53,722 bases of DNA, taken from positions 483,944 to 537,665 of the forward strand of contig NMRA01000161.1 in NCBI GenBank assembly GCA_002633005.1, read 5' to 3'. Under the pieces are notes generated by a model. The model did no database searches. It was not told where the DNA came from and saw only the letters and a program-made list of their open reading frames with translations. Both the position numbers and the translations under genes were made by a program. Shown piece by piece: positions 1 through 13,045 of the stretch (position 1 is the first letter of the stretch; each line of letters starts with the position of its first letter). This DNA comes from Phoronis australis. Its lineage: Eukaryota; Phoronida; Phoronidae.

Positions 1-2688
1 CGTCAAAATTTTCGGAAATTCAAATTCACATCTGTCGAGCGAAAGTCACGTGGGCCAGAGTCAACAGTTTAGAATGCTGATACCTAACTGATCAGTGCCA
101 CCTATTGTGAACGGGAAATTCTTCCGTCTATTTTTCTGCCTCTAGTACAACGAAAAAACATTTTTTTCGGCATTGAAACGTTGTTCAATGTCTTCCAACA
201 GTAGAGTACAAAAATTTTCGAGCATAAAATGAAACATCAAGTAAACTGCTGTTGAAGTGCGAGATTGGTTTTTTGAGTAGGTTTGGTGGTTATTTCTTTA
301 GCATTATTATGAGCTCTATTTAAGAAGTTAAAAGAAAATTTTAATTAGTTTTTGTTACCCTCTTAATCGGTCCATATCCACATCACCTCGTATACTGTCG
401 ATCTCACCTTGCAGAAAGGTGTAACGTTATCCTGAGAGGAAGCGACGTCAGTGGTTCGTCAGCGGAGTGTGTGTTGCTATGGTGGGATGTATCGTTTCCG
501 AACCATGAAGCTGTGAGCAAAGCGGGTATATCGTATTTTTTTAACCTTGTCGAGAAACCGAAATGCTTCAGAAGTTGTTCCAGGCAGCAAAAAACGAAAA
601 GAACGCCGTTAATACCAACCATGAGGCCGTCATGTTATCTCCGTGTCCGGCATTGTTCTGTTTCAAAATGAATTATTTTCGCCCACCTATCCTTCAAACC
701 ATTGTTTTACACATTTTCCCTGTACGGTTCGGTAGAAGGGGAACTTAACTTCTCGCCCCCCCCCTCCGAAAAAATTTACCATTATTTCTGTGGTTCACTA
801 TTCTAGTTGCTTTGCGACAGAAGTTTATTTTTCAACTTTTTCAGTCGACTAACCCGGCTGGTTTATGTTTGTAATGTCCCCAGTCAGCCCCCGACGGGCC
901 TAATCGGATTGCGAGCCTATGGGTTATAACGAGGGTTTTGTGTTTAGAACAGAAAAGCCACAAGTCTAAAATTACAACACACGGCTGTGCTCTCCTGTCC
1001 GTATTTCACGGGAGAATAATTCTAATACACATCATTCAACAAGTCCCAACTTCTCACGACCGACCTCGCTAAGTTGGCCTATACTGAATTTTTTAGGCTG
1101 CGGTACGTTCAAAATTTCTGTAAATACGTAACAGCGAAATAACACGATTGATTTGTTTAAAAATTCAATGTATTTGTAAAGGTTTTGCATCGACTTTTGA
1201 TGATTTTTTGGTGTAAAACGATGAATTTGAGTAATAAGCTGACACCATCAAGTGTCTTGTGAACTGCTGAACAGACTGCGTTAGAGCCTTGACGCCATTG
1301 GTTAATTTCAGGACATCGGTCTGTCGTCTGGTGTCAGGTATAAGAACTGAGCTTTCCGTTATCGATTGGAACTGCTCGATCTAAATTGACACGATTGGTG
1401 CTTCTGTTTTTAGGGTTTTACTAACGTGCAATTTATGTAAGATCACAGATTACGTCCATTGAAAATACACAAAGGTGGCGGTCCATGTACTAGAGTCTAT
1501 GGTCATAGACCTTTTCAATCTATTGGTCTCTATTGTTGGTATAAAATGTGCACACTCGTTTAATGGACACGAAATGGTGCTAAGGTAGTCATTTTTCTAT
1601 TTCATTTGCTTTAAAGATCCTTAGCTAAGCGGTAAGTAGGTGGATATTTAATGGTATTTAGAAAGATCTTGGATAGAGCCGTCAGCAGTATGTCGTCCAA
1701 TTTTGGTTTTTTGAGAATTGTGGTGATAACTAAGGCTTGACTCTGAAGCGTGCCTAAAGCTTGAAACAGTTGTCTCAGAATATTTTTGGTTTAACGACCC
1801 ATGGCACTTCAATCCTTTGGTATAACTTTTTGAAAATTGGCACGTGCAAGGATCTTGTCAAAAGCTCCAAAATGAGGCATCCGTTTCACAAGGTTCTGGA
1901 GTTATTTTTGGTTTACATAGTTATTTTTGAACAATTTATTGTATAGACATCTGGTCCTTCCTAGGAATCAACATCAACAGTGTACGGAGTGACTTTGACT
2001 TTCTGCGTACTAAAGCCGATTGACAGCCTGGCTCCCAAGCAGAAAATTCTAGCATCCGATGTTCGCAAGTCTTCGCTGTCGTCATTCGAGCATTCCAGTC
2101 AACACTGCAATTTGGAACGAGAGTAAGCGACTGCTCCAACCAAAGAGTTGTAAGTACTTTTGTATGCAATAAAGAGTCACGTTTCGAGTCAGTTTTGGTA
2201 ATTTGGACTCAAACATTCACTGGTTTCACTTTTGTTATCAAATGTTCTGAAGGAAATGTGCACAGAACAGGCCCACGGGGCTTACTAGCGGTGTTAACAA
2301 CACACTGAGTTCTTATGAAAATGCACGTCACGTTGAAACTCTAACAACTCCAATCTGCATGTATATATCATACAATGGCCAACTAATTTTGGAAGCATTT
2401 GACATTACATCTGTGGTTTTAAAGTACTTAAATAAGTATATTAGGAAATTTTCGCGCATGAGCGTTTCACTACGTTATCATATTAGCCTATTCTAAGTCA
2501 TACTACATAATTTTGTTCATCTAGGTTCGTAGACTCCGGTAAGTGGGACGTCGGCTTTGAATCTGTTTTCAAAATTCTCAGTTTTCGTAATTTGCACCTC
2601 TGACTGTTTAATTCACGTTAAAACAGCAATTCTCAACCTGTGCTGCAATTCAGTTTGTTCGGTCGTTGTCATGCAGGAGAAAACTTAC
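1..2688. other. No gene recognised
   Basis: AT-rich sequence with only short reading frames on both strands and no splice-bounded frame that resembles a known domain. A C-rich run sits near 756. A minus-strand frame at 1936-2169 and an ATG-less plus-strand frame overlapping it were read and not recognised. Confidence 0.5.
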
Positions 2689-3222
2689 AGAATCTTGGTC
2701 CCGTAATGCCAGCTGCCATCATCGAGCGTCACAGACATAAAGATTCCGTTGAGTGAATTCTATTCCCCACGTCAGAAGACGAATACCTGAGAGATCGACT
2801 TCAGCGTGTCACCCACCAGACTGTCGTAATTCATGGACTCCCTGGGCAATCGCCCGAGAGCCCGACGCACACAAGGGACCGAGGGCGATCAACACTTGTT
2901 GCAACATACTACCATGAAGCGTAATTGTCAGTTAAAACTACGTCTTCCTCCATTTCTATGAAAAAATCTATAGCAGTCATGGCTCCACGGTCATCGTAAA
3001 AGTCACAAATTTGCAACAAGGGGTGGAAACGACATATGGCTGCGCCATTAAATCCCAGATATGATACTCGAATCCCCAGTCCTGGTTCAGCACATACCCA
3101 ATCCTCGGTATGTGTTCCCAAGCCGCGCCACTAAACTCTAAAACCTCTCTGAAAATGTTAAAAGGAAAGTTCAAAACTCCTGTCTCGACGACAATTTCGG
3201 GGAGGAATCTGGTCTCCGACAC
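2689..3222 (-). other. Possible decayed minus-strand exons, unidentified
   Basis: Two pieces look weakly coding on the minus strand. At 2759-2689 a 71-base open segment runs from an AG (ggaatag) to a good donor (gtaagt) and encodes a segment containing TLDDGSWHYGTK. At 3222-2909 two overlapping frames are open, one containing IPRIGYVLNQDWGFEYHIWD and one containing ICRFHPLLQICDFYDDRG; the change of frame suggests a frameshift. I do not recognise a family, and joining the two pieces with the sites seen creates a stop. It may be the relic of one gene or chance open frames. Confidence 0.18.
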
Positions 3223-4373
3223 TGGAGATTTATCAGCGGGTATTCAATACAGAATGTTTGGTGTACAGTACGTGTGTGAAGTTAAGAGGCCCTAGTCTGG
3301 GGATCTTTAGCGCTGGTTTGGTGTCTCCTAGGCCTTGCCCGAGGTTTAGAGGACCGTACACTTTAGCTTGAACTAAGTGGCGCGGTCAAAGAATCGTTCT
3401 CACCCCGTGTAAAAATCGTTATTTATTGGGTAGTTCGACAACTAACATTTAGTACAAGAAGAAAACAGAGCAACTAAAGGTAATTTAAAGCATTGTAATT
3501 AAGTGCTTACAGCAGATTTAAACATTTATAACTGAAGTAATTGTATCCAAATGGACATCTGAAACGTCAACAGCCTAAACAAATTAAGTAAAACAAAAAC
3601 TAACTCAATATTGTTGTGGAACAAAGACATCAAATATGTATAGGTTTTGTGGAATGTAACTCGCTTCAGTGACACTTGAATAACCTTTTTACGGGTAAAG
3701 TAGACAGTTATCATACCAGCTTCGACAATGAGGTTCTGACTAGTCGTGTCTCAGATAACTGCGGCATTTCTGCTAACTAATCCAAACAGAGCCTACTTAA
3801 TACCTGTCACATTTCCAATAGCGAACTCGTGAGAGAAGTGGATTTGAAATCTGAAAAACTGTGATAAGGTTTGTCTAACGGGACAGAGTCTTTTCTATTT
3901 CAATCAGTTGAAATGACGAAAGCCTGAGACAACTGGAAGCAAATGTAGAAAATAAAGTCGAAGACCTTGGAAAAAGGTCAAGTCAGGACAACCTTGTCTT
4001 TGCATGAACTTCTCAAGGTGGAAGCCATTAAATTGTAGGGAAATTGAACAAGTTGTCGAAGAGCCCACTAAACATGTAATTCAATATCTAGACCTTACAT
4101 ACGCCCAAAGGAGAAAAAAAACAAAATCTAAGACGTGATCCTATACGGGGAATTGAATCACTATGCGGTTCGGGGTAACAAAGCGTAGAGTAGTCCCATT
4201 GCTCAGAACGAGAGTGTGAGATTAGCAAGGATCAGCGACTCGCTTCATGCTGAAAGGGATCCAGAAGAAAAAAAAGGCCAATATCTCTTTCGATAAAATA
4301 ACGCGACAAACTTAATGGTACAGAGAATTTTTGTAAAAAGTGCGCCCCGACATAGGCTCATGGTCCGGTAATA

Positions 4374-4414
4374 GGCCACTATTCCGAAGGTTCACTACTC
4401 CGAAGGTTCACCAC
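4374..4414. repeat. Short 16-bp tandem repeat
   Basis: Two and a half units of cactaTTCCGAAGGTT (second unit cactaCTCCGAAGGTT, then cacca) lie in tandem. It is probably the edge of a dispersed element rather than a functional site. Confidence 0.6.
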
Positions 4415-5174
4415 TCAAAAAATATGTGAAATTTCGGTCCCTGATGTCATTCTTTGTACAAAACTATACGATACTTTGGCCATTACACACAGTGATACAG
4501 GAAAACTAATGATTTATCAACCACGATAAATTTACCAAATGTATGTCCCGATTGCACCAGTTCCAACCGCGTCCAAAAAATATCACCTGGAAGGCTTCCA
4601 ACCTCACTCACCGAACCGGAACTACGCGCACCGCCGGGTCGAAGCTACATAATTATGTAGTAGTCTGTTGTTTCCCTGCCTTCCTTCACTAGGTCTGAAG
4701 GTCCCAGCTATCAGTACGTATAAGACGTCTAGACGTTCATGCTGAATATCTGTGGAACACAGAGCTAGCCAGTGTCACTTTCTACAAATAACTTGCGTTA
4801 TAGCTGCAGATGTTAAAAGAACGTTCCGTTGGGCTATACAAAGAATACGATAGATTACCGTCAGTTGAAACTGTTCAAGTGATGTGTGTTTGTGTGGTTC
4901 TGAATTGTTAAGAATATGCACGATACTCCGTGAGGGATATATACGTACAGTCGTCATACCAGTACATCCTCTCGGGGCTGGCTGGCGCCTATAGGCAGGT
5001 ATTCTCGCACAACACCTTGGTGCTTTTGTAACCAATGCGGCTCACAATAGTCCAGCGACAAAACCACGGTTTGGGTGGGAGGTCCATATTCCAATTGCTA
5101 GCTCTCATCTTTCTTTTGTTGCTGTTATCGTATTTAGGATGCAGCTTTTACCCTATAGACACGAATTTTGTCAG

Positions 5175-5330
5175 TTTCAGGCCGGTTCGCCTTTGTAGTA
5201 GTGAATATCTGTAGCCAGATCCCATGGCAAAACGCCATTCATCTTTTAAAAGGACTCGAGGTAGAGTACTACAGAAAATCTCTATAACAACAATTTGTTC
5301 GTCTTGATATCTGAGAGCCCCATGGATAGT
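5175..5330. repeat. Dispersed repeat, copy A (pair with 8270-8400)
   Basis: The stretch containing tttgtagtagtgaatatctg recurs at 8286-8305. The flanks remain alignable by eye over about 120 bases, ending in a segment that reads as a Leu/Lys-rich frame on the minus strand (TLPRVLLKDEW here). This is an old dispersed element or duplicated exon relic; the product is unknown. Confidence 0.55.
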
Positions 5331-8269
5331 AGTGACAACTGGTTTGGCTGCCCTCATTGTAAATATTACAATACATAAATAAATAAATGAAAATAAATAA
5401 ACATCAATTACGAGGTTCATCCATTCGCATTCGGTGCAATCGATGTTTTGACATGTATTCTTACAGTTTTGGAAACCCCAGTAAAACACGACTCATTTTA
5501 TGGCATCGTGTACTTCGCCAGTAGATTTCTATAAAAACCACTGTGGTTATGAAGCCTTCTAATCAGTTACGCTGATTTAGGTTTTCTAGTTAGTGAGCTA
5601 CTGCAGAGCATCACCGACGACTTCACGGCAATAAACCAATTGCTTTGTTAAATTTGCATATGGTGGACCTAAACTGGTGATTGCTAACTGGTTGGTTTCT
5701 TTATTTGAGTTCTTAGTACAAATTTAGGTTAGGACCATTTTCCCGCACAGTTTAAGTAATCCTTGAACCGTGCTGGATAATTGGCCCCGAGTCGTGATGC
5801 TGGACGAAAGACCAATTGAACGTTTAACAGTAGACGAGGTTGCCTCGATTTGGAAACCGATGTTGCCTGGAGTTGAAGCGGGCAAGAGTTTCTTTTACAC
5901 CTTCAAAGTTGATCAATGAGCAAACATCTTCGAGTGGTTGAAATATTTCTCACAACTTAAAATTAATGCATTTGTTTTCTATCCTGAAACTGAGCTCAGA
6001 ACGCTTTGGGGTGAGGACGCGGGAATTTTTAATTGTTTCCGGGTCTCATGTATTGATGCTGTGGTACTTCAGGAAGATTTTGAAATTTCTGTATCCATAT
6101 CATTGTCCACTGTTAATCCATGCCTATCTTTTTTATTGTAGTTTCTCTTAGTTCTTTTACTTCTTGCTTTACTTGTTAGCGGACTTGTGAATTGTATTTC
6201 TCGTGATTTTTACTTAATAGAACCGTAAACCGAGTTTAAAATATTCATGGGTCATATTCTTAACCCAATATAATGATTTCGTTGCACGCAATCAGGCTCA
6301 AAGTTTTACAGATAGTTTAACGCTTCATTAGTAGAAAATGCATATTTCACAATTTTATTCATTGTGGGTGCACGCATGCACGCAGGGGCGTTTCAAAACA
6401 GAGGATTTTACGGTGATGCAACTGTATTTTACGCGTATCATCGCATGAGTAAAAGCGTATGTGCTCTGTCGCGATACATACGCTAAACATTCAGAGGGAT
6501 CAACGAAACGTCTCGCCCGTAGCATAAGCACGATAACGAAAATGACTTCAAACTCACGTGCAAACGTAATGTCGAATAATACCGCCACGAGGCGCTCGAA
6601 GCTTACCAGTAAACGAAAGTAAACAGTGGAGTGCTTTGATAAACTATATGAACAACACAAAGTTTTAAAAAATTAACAGTCAACCATGCGTCTGAAGTAA
6701 CATTCATATTATGTTCTCCAGATTTTTCCTGTCAGCTTAGTTCATTTTGACCACGAATGGTTCAACAAATCCTACTCGGTTCTATTTTCAGCAAACTGTG
6801 TTTAATCCGAACCTCGTCATTCCCGCATCCGTCAAATCTGTAGTTTGTTTAATTGACGATAACTTTGTCAAAAATCCTTTGATTTTCTTTTTTGTTGTTC
6901 TCACTCAGCATGAAGAGTGCCACTGCTCTGGCTAGTCTAATGCCCTCGTCCTGAGAAATCCTGGTTTATGTTACTCTAATCACACAGAGGTGTCTCGTCT
7001 GACTAGAATCATGTCTTTGCTTTTGGTTCCGAATTTACAAGTAATCAATTGTGGTTTATCATGACTTCTTTCCAGTGTGTGGTTTAGGTGACCTATTTCA
7101 GAGCTCTGGATATACAATTTCGTATGTCATGAGTTCTCTGATGAATCATTTGGAGTTCTACGAAAAAGAGATGGCCTACTTGCAAGGCCATCTACTTTAT
7201 TTTTCAGATACACTACTTCAATTCTGCTTGTTGAATTTGATGGGCCAGTGTCAAACTTCATACCGGCTTCTTAGTTTTCAAATCGATTTCCTCCTGATCT
7301 CCGTATTTGAACTGATAGCGTCCTAGGTTTTGTAGGGATCACTAAGGAAAAAATACAGACATTTTCTCACTGACCTAGGCATTAGGGGGCGTTTCTTTAA
7401 TTCTTGGAATTGTAATTGTCTTTCATTCGGCTCGCATCACTCCGGCCAGGACAGTGACAGATAAAATGAAGTTTGTTTTCCATCTGACCATTGTGGCAGA
7501 TGTCACAAATTCATTCAGTCTCGCTAAGACCTGTGTAACGGCCTGTTTCTAGCGCGGGTTTTCCTTAGATACGGGTATAAACCTTACAGGTATTTCTTGC
7601 ACTGCAGTTCCGTTTTGATACATATAGTACAGTAAAGTTGATATTTAGTGGAGTTCTTAATTACTGAGTGCTAAGTTTGAGATATAAGGTTTCTAATTAA
7701 TATCATGCATAAAATAGGTCAAAGAATCTGTCCTTCAGCTCTGGGTTTTCGTATTTAACCAGTACTTCCGAATTTTCGCGTAGAATCCTTCTCTTGTCAG
7801 TAGCTTTTAAAAATGCTAACAACAACACCCATCTACGTTGAAAATCTGCATCAGTAATTTCAGCTTAAAATTTTAAGTTACACAATCCTGAACAACGTCT
7901 CTTTTTACAAAACCTAGGTTATATTAATAGACCGTTTGGCTACATGTATGAACTAAATACAGCTGTTTGACGTCAGTCGAAACTGGTGGGGATATGTGTT
8001 TGGGCTTCGTTCTGGACATTGTGAAAAAGATCCTGTTAAAAATATGTCTGTTCTTCTGTGTATCGGAAGTGGGGCTTGTTTAATTACTTCTGTATTCCCA
8101 TACAACGACCGAGCGGTATTCTAACAACGCAGCTCAGATAGGAATTTATGATTTTGGGTATGAAATCTATATTGTACATGTTCCTTTCTATTTTCTTTCG
8201 GTGCCATTATCGTATGTAAGAATCAGCTTACATCCTAAAAGAACTAAGTTTGGATTTTCCATTTTTCAG

Positions 8270-8400
8270 TTTGAGACTGATTTCCTTGTAGTAGTGAATA
8301 TCTGAATCTACTTCCCATTTGCCCTTTAGTCTCAAGTACTCCATAAGTAGTACTTGAGACAATCTCGATAGCACAGTTTTGTTCATTCGGTTAACATTTC
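8270..8400. repeat. Dispersed repeat, copy B
   Basis: Related to 5175-5330. On the minus strand it reads through LLMEYLRLKGKWEVDSDIHY, matching in position the LKDEW...GSGYRY stretch of copy A. Neither copy shows a start, a splice site or a known domain. Confidence 0.5.
8329..8360. repeat. Perfect 12-bp inverted repeat, 8-bp loop
   Basis: gtctcaagtact at 8329-8340 and its exact reverse complement agtacttgagac at 8349-8360 are separated by 8 bases. It lies inside repeat copy B and is not matched by a hairpin in copy A, so it arose locally. Confidence 0.85.
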
Positions 8401-8725
8401 AGTGCGCGTTGACGTCGTTTTAAGCAACGATGATGCATGTTCAGCAAATCCCGCTAAATGGAATGACCATTTTTTAACGCTTCTGTTGACTCTTATGTCA
8501 ATAATTTTGGGAAATCTAAGAAAGTCAATAATATTTTACATCAGTCTTTTCTGCTGTGTCGTCAACATGAAACTTTGTGTGCGAACACAGCGGACAATGA
8601 TTCTCCTTTTTGTATTGAATAACACTACATCGAATAAAATTCGTTACGTTATTTTAATACTTTCCAACAATTATATCCGTTCTAACAACGGACCTGACTC
8701 GGCAATTGATACCCGTTAATTAATC

Positions 8726-9715
8726 AAAAGTCATGGACTTTTAAGTACACTTGACTTGTCGTTTGACCAGCGACTATTGAAGCTTACACTCGACTCACCC
8801 ATTATGGGATTGTGGGCACGGATATCTGTACGCCTACAAGTCCTTCGATCTTCAAGTATTTGATGAACCTGTCTACATGTGTTATCTTAACTGTGTTCTT
8901 TGTACTGGATTTTGAAGCCACTGCTTTTGACTTCTGTAGATACACATTGGTCAGGAGTAACTGTTATGACAGCCATAACATTATGTCTGGAGTGGTAATG
9001 GCTCATTTACCTTAATATATTTATACCGCTATATAGATTTTAGGAATAGTCAAAGTCAGTGTAAAAGAGATCTTTTCTCAAGAAGGGGCGTATGGTTGGA
9101 GCATCTGTCAAATTTCAAACCCTCGTTATCACGAAATGGTGGGAATGGACTTTACCACGAACAGCTTTGTCTGCTATTGTCCAACCGCTAAATACTAGAG
9201 GAGAAACGCCTAATATTCTTGATTACGTCCTGGCTTCATTTCTTTTAAAAACTGTTCTTAGCTTCAGCTAACCAACCCTTCATTTAGTGAAGGTAGTTCG
9301 TCTTCATCTGCTCAGTTGCAATCCCTTTATTGACTCCCTCGTGAATATTTGCTACCATTTTGCCAATTCCAAAGAGATCGGTGCATGCCGCGCCTGATGG
9401 GACGACTTTGTAGTCTAGTGAGTCTACATTCAGGCACATCCAGATGTCTGCGGTGCCAATCCTCTCATTAGATGGATGATCTCCGTCCTTAGTCCCTTTA
9501 GTAGTGTTCCCGACGACCTTAGACTCGGCCCTTGGTTGTATGAGACTAACCTTTCTGCATCCTCTGCTTTTTTCCCGCCAATTCAGCATAACGTGTTTGC
9601 TCGTGATTTCCGCCTGCGTTTTGTAGCAGTGACTGTTTTGCGCCAGATTCTTTCTTGAAACTTATCTGCTCTTTCGTTCGTTGCAACAATGACATTCTTT
9701 ATTTCTTTCCTCGTC
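8726..9715. repeat. 0.99-kb direct duplicate, left copy (ends at an N)
   Basis: The block starting aaaagtcatggacttttaag and ending ttctttcctcgtc is repeated almost base for base at 9717-10705. The copies differ by scattered single-base changes (for example ggatatctg versus gcatatctg) and a one-base change in a T run near 9570. The second copy starts immediately after the lone N at 9716. This is what two unmerged allelic contig ends look like, so it is probably an assembly artefact and not a genomic tandem duplication. Confidence 0.9.
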
Positions 9716-9716
9716 N

Positions 9717-10705
9717 AAAAGTCATGGACTTTTAAGTACACTTGACTTGTCGTTTGACCAGCGACTATTGAAGCTTACACTCGACTCACCCATTATGGGA
9801 TTGTGGGCACGCATATCTGTACGCCTACAAGTCCTTCGATCTTCAAGCATTTGATGAACCTGTCTCTATGTGTTATCGCAACTGTGTTCTTTGTACTGGA
9901 TTTTGATGTCACTGCTTTTGACTTCTGTAGATACACATTGGTCAGGAGTAACTGTTATGACAGCCATAACATTATGTCTGGAGTGGTAATGGCTCATTTA
10001 CCTTAATATATTTATGCCACTATATAGATTTTAGGAATAGTCAAAGTCAGTGTAAAAGAGATCTTTTCTCAAGAAGGGGCGTTTGGTTGGAGCATCTGTC
10101 AAATTTCAGACCCTCGTTATCACGAAATGGTGGGAATGGATTTTTCCACGAATAGCTTTGTCTGCTATTGTCCAACCGTTAAATACTAGAGGAGAAACGC
10201 CTAATATTCTCGATTACGTCTTGGCTTCATTTGTTTTCAAAACTGTTCTTAGCTTCAGCTAACCAACCCTTCATTTAGTGAAGGTAGTTCGTCTTCATCT
10301 GCTCAGTTGCAATCCCTTTATTGACTCCCTCGTGAATATTTGCTACCATTTTGCCAATTCCAAAGAGATCGGTGCATGCCGCGCCTGATGGGACGACTTT
10401 GTAGTCTAGTGAGACTACATTCAGGCACATCCAGATGTCTGCGGTGCCAATCCTCTCATTAGATGGATGATCTCCGTCCTTAGTCCCTTTAGTAGTGTTC
10501 CCGACGACCTTAGACTCGGCCCTTGGTTGTATGAGACTAACCTTTCTGCATCCTCTGCTTTTTCCCGCCAATTCAGCATAACGTGTTTGCTCGTGATTTC
10601 CGCCTGCGTTTTGTAGCAGTGACTGTTTTACGCCAGATTCTTTCTTGAAACTTATCTGCTCTTTCGTTCGTTGCAACAATGACATTCTTTATTTCTTTCC
10701 TCGTC
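9717..10705. repeat. 0.99-kb direct duplicate, right copy
   Basis: Second copy of 8726-9715. Here the run of T near 10560 is one base shorter, which keeps a minus-strand frame open from 10685 to 10275; in the left copy the same frame is shifted. Confidence 0.9.
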
Positions 10706-10830
10706 TCACCAGGTACACCGATGTCCAGCGGTGCTGACTTTCCTATGATTCCTTTCTATCCCACCTCAACCGACCAGCACCATACCTCCCAACATTTTCC
10801 ACAAGTCCGGAAGAATGTGCAGGATAGCGC
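10275..10830 (-). pseudogene. Decayed minus-strand coding remnant, unknown family
   Basis: On the minus strand 10685-10275 is open for 136 codons, with a segment reading GTADIWMCLNVVSLDYKVVP. An overlapping frame over about 10735-10585 reads DIGVPGETRKEIKNVIVATN and then a run rich in Lys and Arg (TKRRRKSR) before a stop. The second frame has a counterpart near 40045-40158 (frame containing VTGKEIKRPLKQRAKN), and the DNA just upstream is also alike (10755-10790 versus 40185-40225). Two loci open in the same frame suggest the K-E-I-K frame was the coding one. No domain is recognised; it may come from a transposon protein. Allelic copy 8726-9715 carries the same sequence. Confidence 0.35.
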
Positions 10831-11219
10831 GACGTTGCTATTCTTCACTTAAATTAAGACGATGTAATTGAAGAACGTAGGAAAGTACAAACTGAAGAGT
10901 ACCTTTCCGCTAAAGCCGGTTGTAATGCAGCTGTATTGTAGGAACCTGTGTAAATCACCGGATAGTTGGGACATTCATTGAATTAAATTGAGATATCAAA
11001 ACATGTATTTAGTTACCTATAATTCTAGGTGAACAACACCATCGATCAGTGCACTATCACTTGGTAGAACACGTTAAGAAATGCTTATGACGTAGACTTT
11101 TTCAACTATTACTCGAGCAAGTCCCTTTCCTCCGCCCTATCCAGATCCACGTTCCGTCGCAGTCACTGCCGTCTTCAAATAAAGTCACTCTACTCGTCTG
11201 AAGGCGACATTCCATCATT

Positions 11220-11640
11220 TCAACTGTATATGCTCCGATTGCCGCGGATTGTACGGTTCAGGACTTCCTCTACAACTGACAATCCGTGAGCTGGCAGTGT
11301 ACTTTTATGTTTCAAACGCTGAGTGCTTTGAGACGGTTGAACGAAGAGTTTCATACGATGGGCAATTCCGATAACCTGCAGATGTGTATTCCTTTTCTCC
11401 GTTCTCGCACCATCAACGCCAATGATTGCGTGATCGTATTTTGAATCAGCCATTGAGAGTTTCGGTTGCTAGATCTTGACTGATGCTGTGCAACACTTGT
11501 GGGCTATGCACGGCACCTTCTCAGGCCCAACAAGGAATGATTTACTTTCCTCCAGTCGTGAATGATTTGTGTCAAACTCCACTGAGGTTCTCTTATTACT
11601 TTGAGCTTCCCATCTCCCCCGCTGTCTTTTTGGGTCTTCT
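11220..11640 (-). pseudogene. Decayed minus-strand coding remnant, unknown
   Basis: The minus-strand frame at 11453-11220 (77 codons, containing HAIIGVDGARTEKRNTHLQV) continues upstream in the same frame through one stop into a segment with KSFLVGPEKVPCIAHKC. That is composition typical of a once-coding region. It lies just upstream, on the same strand, of the remnant at 10275-10830 and may be part of the same decayed element. No family recognised. Confidence 0.3.
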
Positions 11641-12494
11641 TCACGTCACTCTGTAATTCTTGGTAAAAACTGTGAGTTCACATTTACACAATTTGTGAAC
11701 AATCGTTCCAGATGTGTTTATTTTCAGAAAATAGCTTGGCGGATGTACTTGCTATTTATTTTGTTCAGCCTGCAAACATTCGCTTCCTGCGGAAAACGTG
11801 TGAGTGAAGTAAACGGTTCAGAATTCTGATGTCATTTCCATCACTTTTACAGTCAAGGATTATTTGATCACTTTGTTGAAGCGACAACACTATGGCATGA
11901 ATGTGTGATAATACGACTGATACCTTTTACACTAAAGTCATGTGATTCGGTCACAAAATGTCAAAGAGCCCGACAGTCCAGTGCCGTTAAACTGTATGTG
12001 AGCACACAGATTTTTTTATTTTATCATAGTCTCAAAAACTAGCAAACGTGTTCGATTTTACTTTTAACGATTCTTATGTCTTCGGCAATCTGTTGAACGT
12101 TGAGGAATAAAACCTTTCTCTTGGTCCCGATCACCTCCATAAGTTGCGTGGGCTCATCAGCTGCTAAAGAGTCCACAGCTATCCCAGAGTGCATTTAAAA
12201 ATGACAACAGCGCCGTAAATGAAATCCCCGAGTTTTCAATATACCGCAAGAACAGCAGTTTAGATAAATATACTTATTTGTCACTACATCTAGTATATCT
12301 ACCATAAAATTTATAAATCGTGTTGAATATAGGCTTCATCCAAATTACTACATAAGATATCGACAATAAACTTTTATACAAATACACAGCACCCAAGCTT
12401 ATATGCGCACACACATATGCATCCTCATACTCACAAGCATAGACGCCCATAAGTATGTATTTTGCGCTGTAACAGTTGATCATGTTCAATTTTG
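11641..12494. other. No gene recognised
   Basis: AT-rich sequence up to the start of the 71-bp array. The minus-strand frame at 12274-12489 looks like chance. Confidence 0.4.
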
Positions 12495-13045
12495 CGTAAT
12501 GTTAATATTGTAATACCACTGTATTATTGGTGTTGAATATAGTGTTAATATTGTAAAACTACTTTATCACTGGTGTTGACTAACGATTGTTTTTTCATGC
12601 TTATTGAATTTAGTGTTAATATTATAAAATACTGTATCACTGGTGTTGACTAACGATTGTTTGTTTTATGCTTATTGAATATAGTGTTAATATTATACAA
12701 TACTGTATCACTGGTGTTGACTAATGATTGTTTGTTTTATGATTATTGAATATAGTGTTAATATTATGAAACACTGTATCACTGGTGTTGACTAACGATT
12801 GTTTGTTTTATGCTTATTGAAATAGTGTTAATATTATAAAATACTGTATCACTGGTGTTGACTAACGATTGCTTGTTTTATGCTTATTGAATATAGTGTT
12901 AATATTATAAAATACTGTATCGCTGTTGTTGAATGACGATTGTTTGTTTTATGCTTATTGAATATAGTGATAACATTGTAAGACCACTGTATTACTGGTG
13001 TTGTCTAACGAAAATTTGATTTATGATTATTGAATAATAATTATC
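12495..13045. repeat. Satellite-like tandem array, 71-bp unit, about 7 copies
   Basis: The motif gtgttaatatt recurs at about 12543, 12613, 12684, 12755, 12825, 12896 and 12967 (gtgataacatt in the last), giving spacings of 70, 71, 71, 70, 71 and 71 bases. Each unit also carries ctgtatcactggtgttgact and a gattgtttgttttatgc segment. Outer units are the most diverged, as expected for an array homogenised in the middle. Confidence 0.92.

Larger units (their letters stand above)
3223..8725. other. Gene-poor stretch with dispersed repeats
   Basis: Several chance frames exist (for example 5148-5489 minus, 6355-6660 minus, 7051-7326 plus, 8402-8719 plus), but none has recognisable domains or convincing splice context. 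Apart from the short repeats listed separately I see nothing functional. Confidence 0.45.

Noticed and set aside
5148-5489. 113-codon minus-strand frame as a gene
   Set aside because: A related DNA segment at 8270-8400 does not preserve the frame, and no splice structure or domain is seen; treated as a dispersed repeat.
12495-13045. CRISPR array
   Set aside because: Repeats are head to tail with no unique spacers, and this is an animal genome; it is a satellite-type array.
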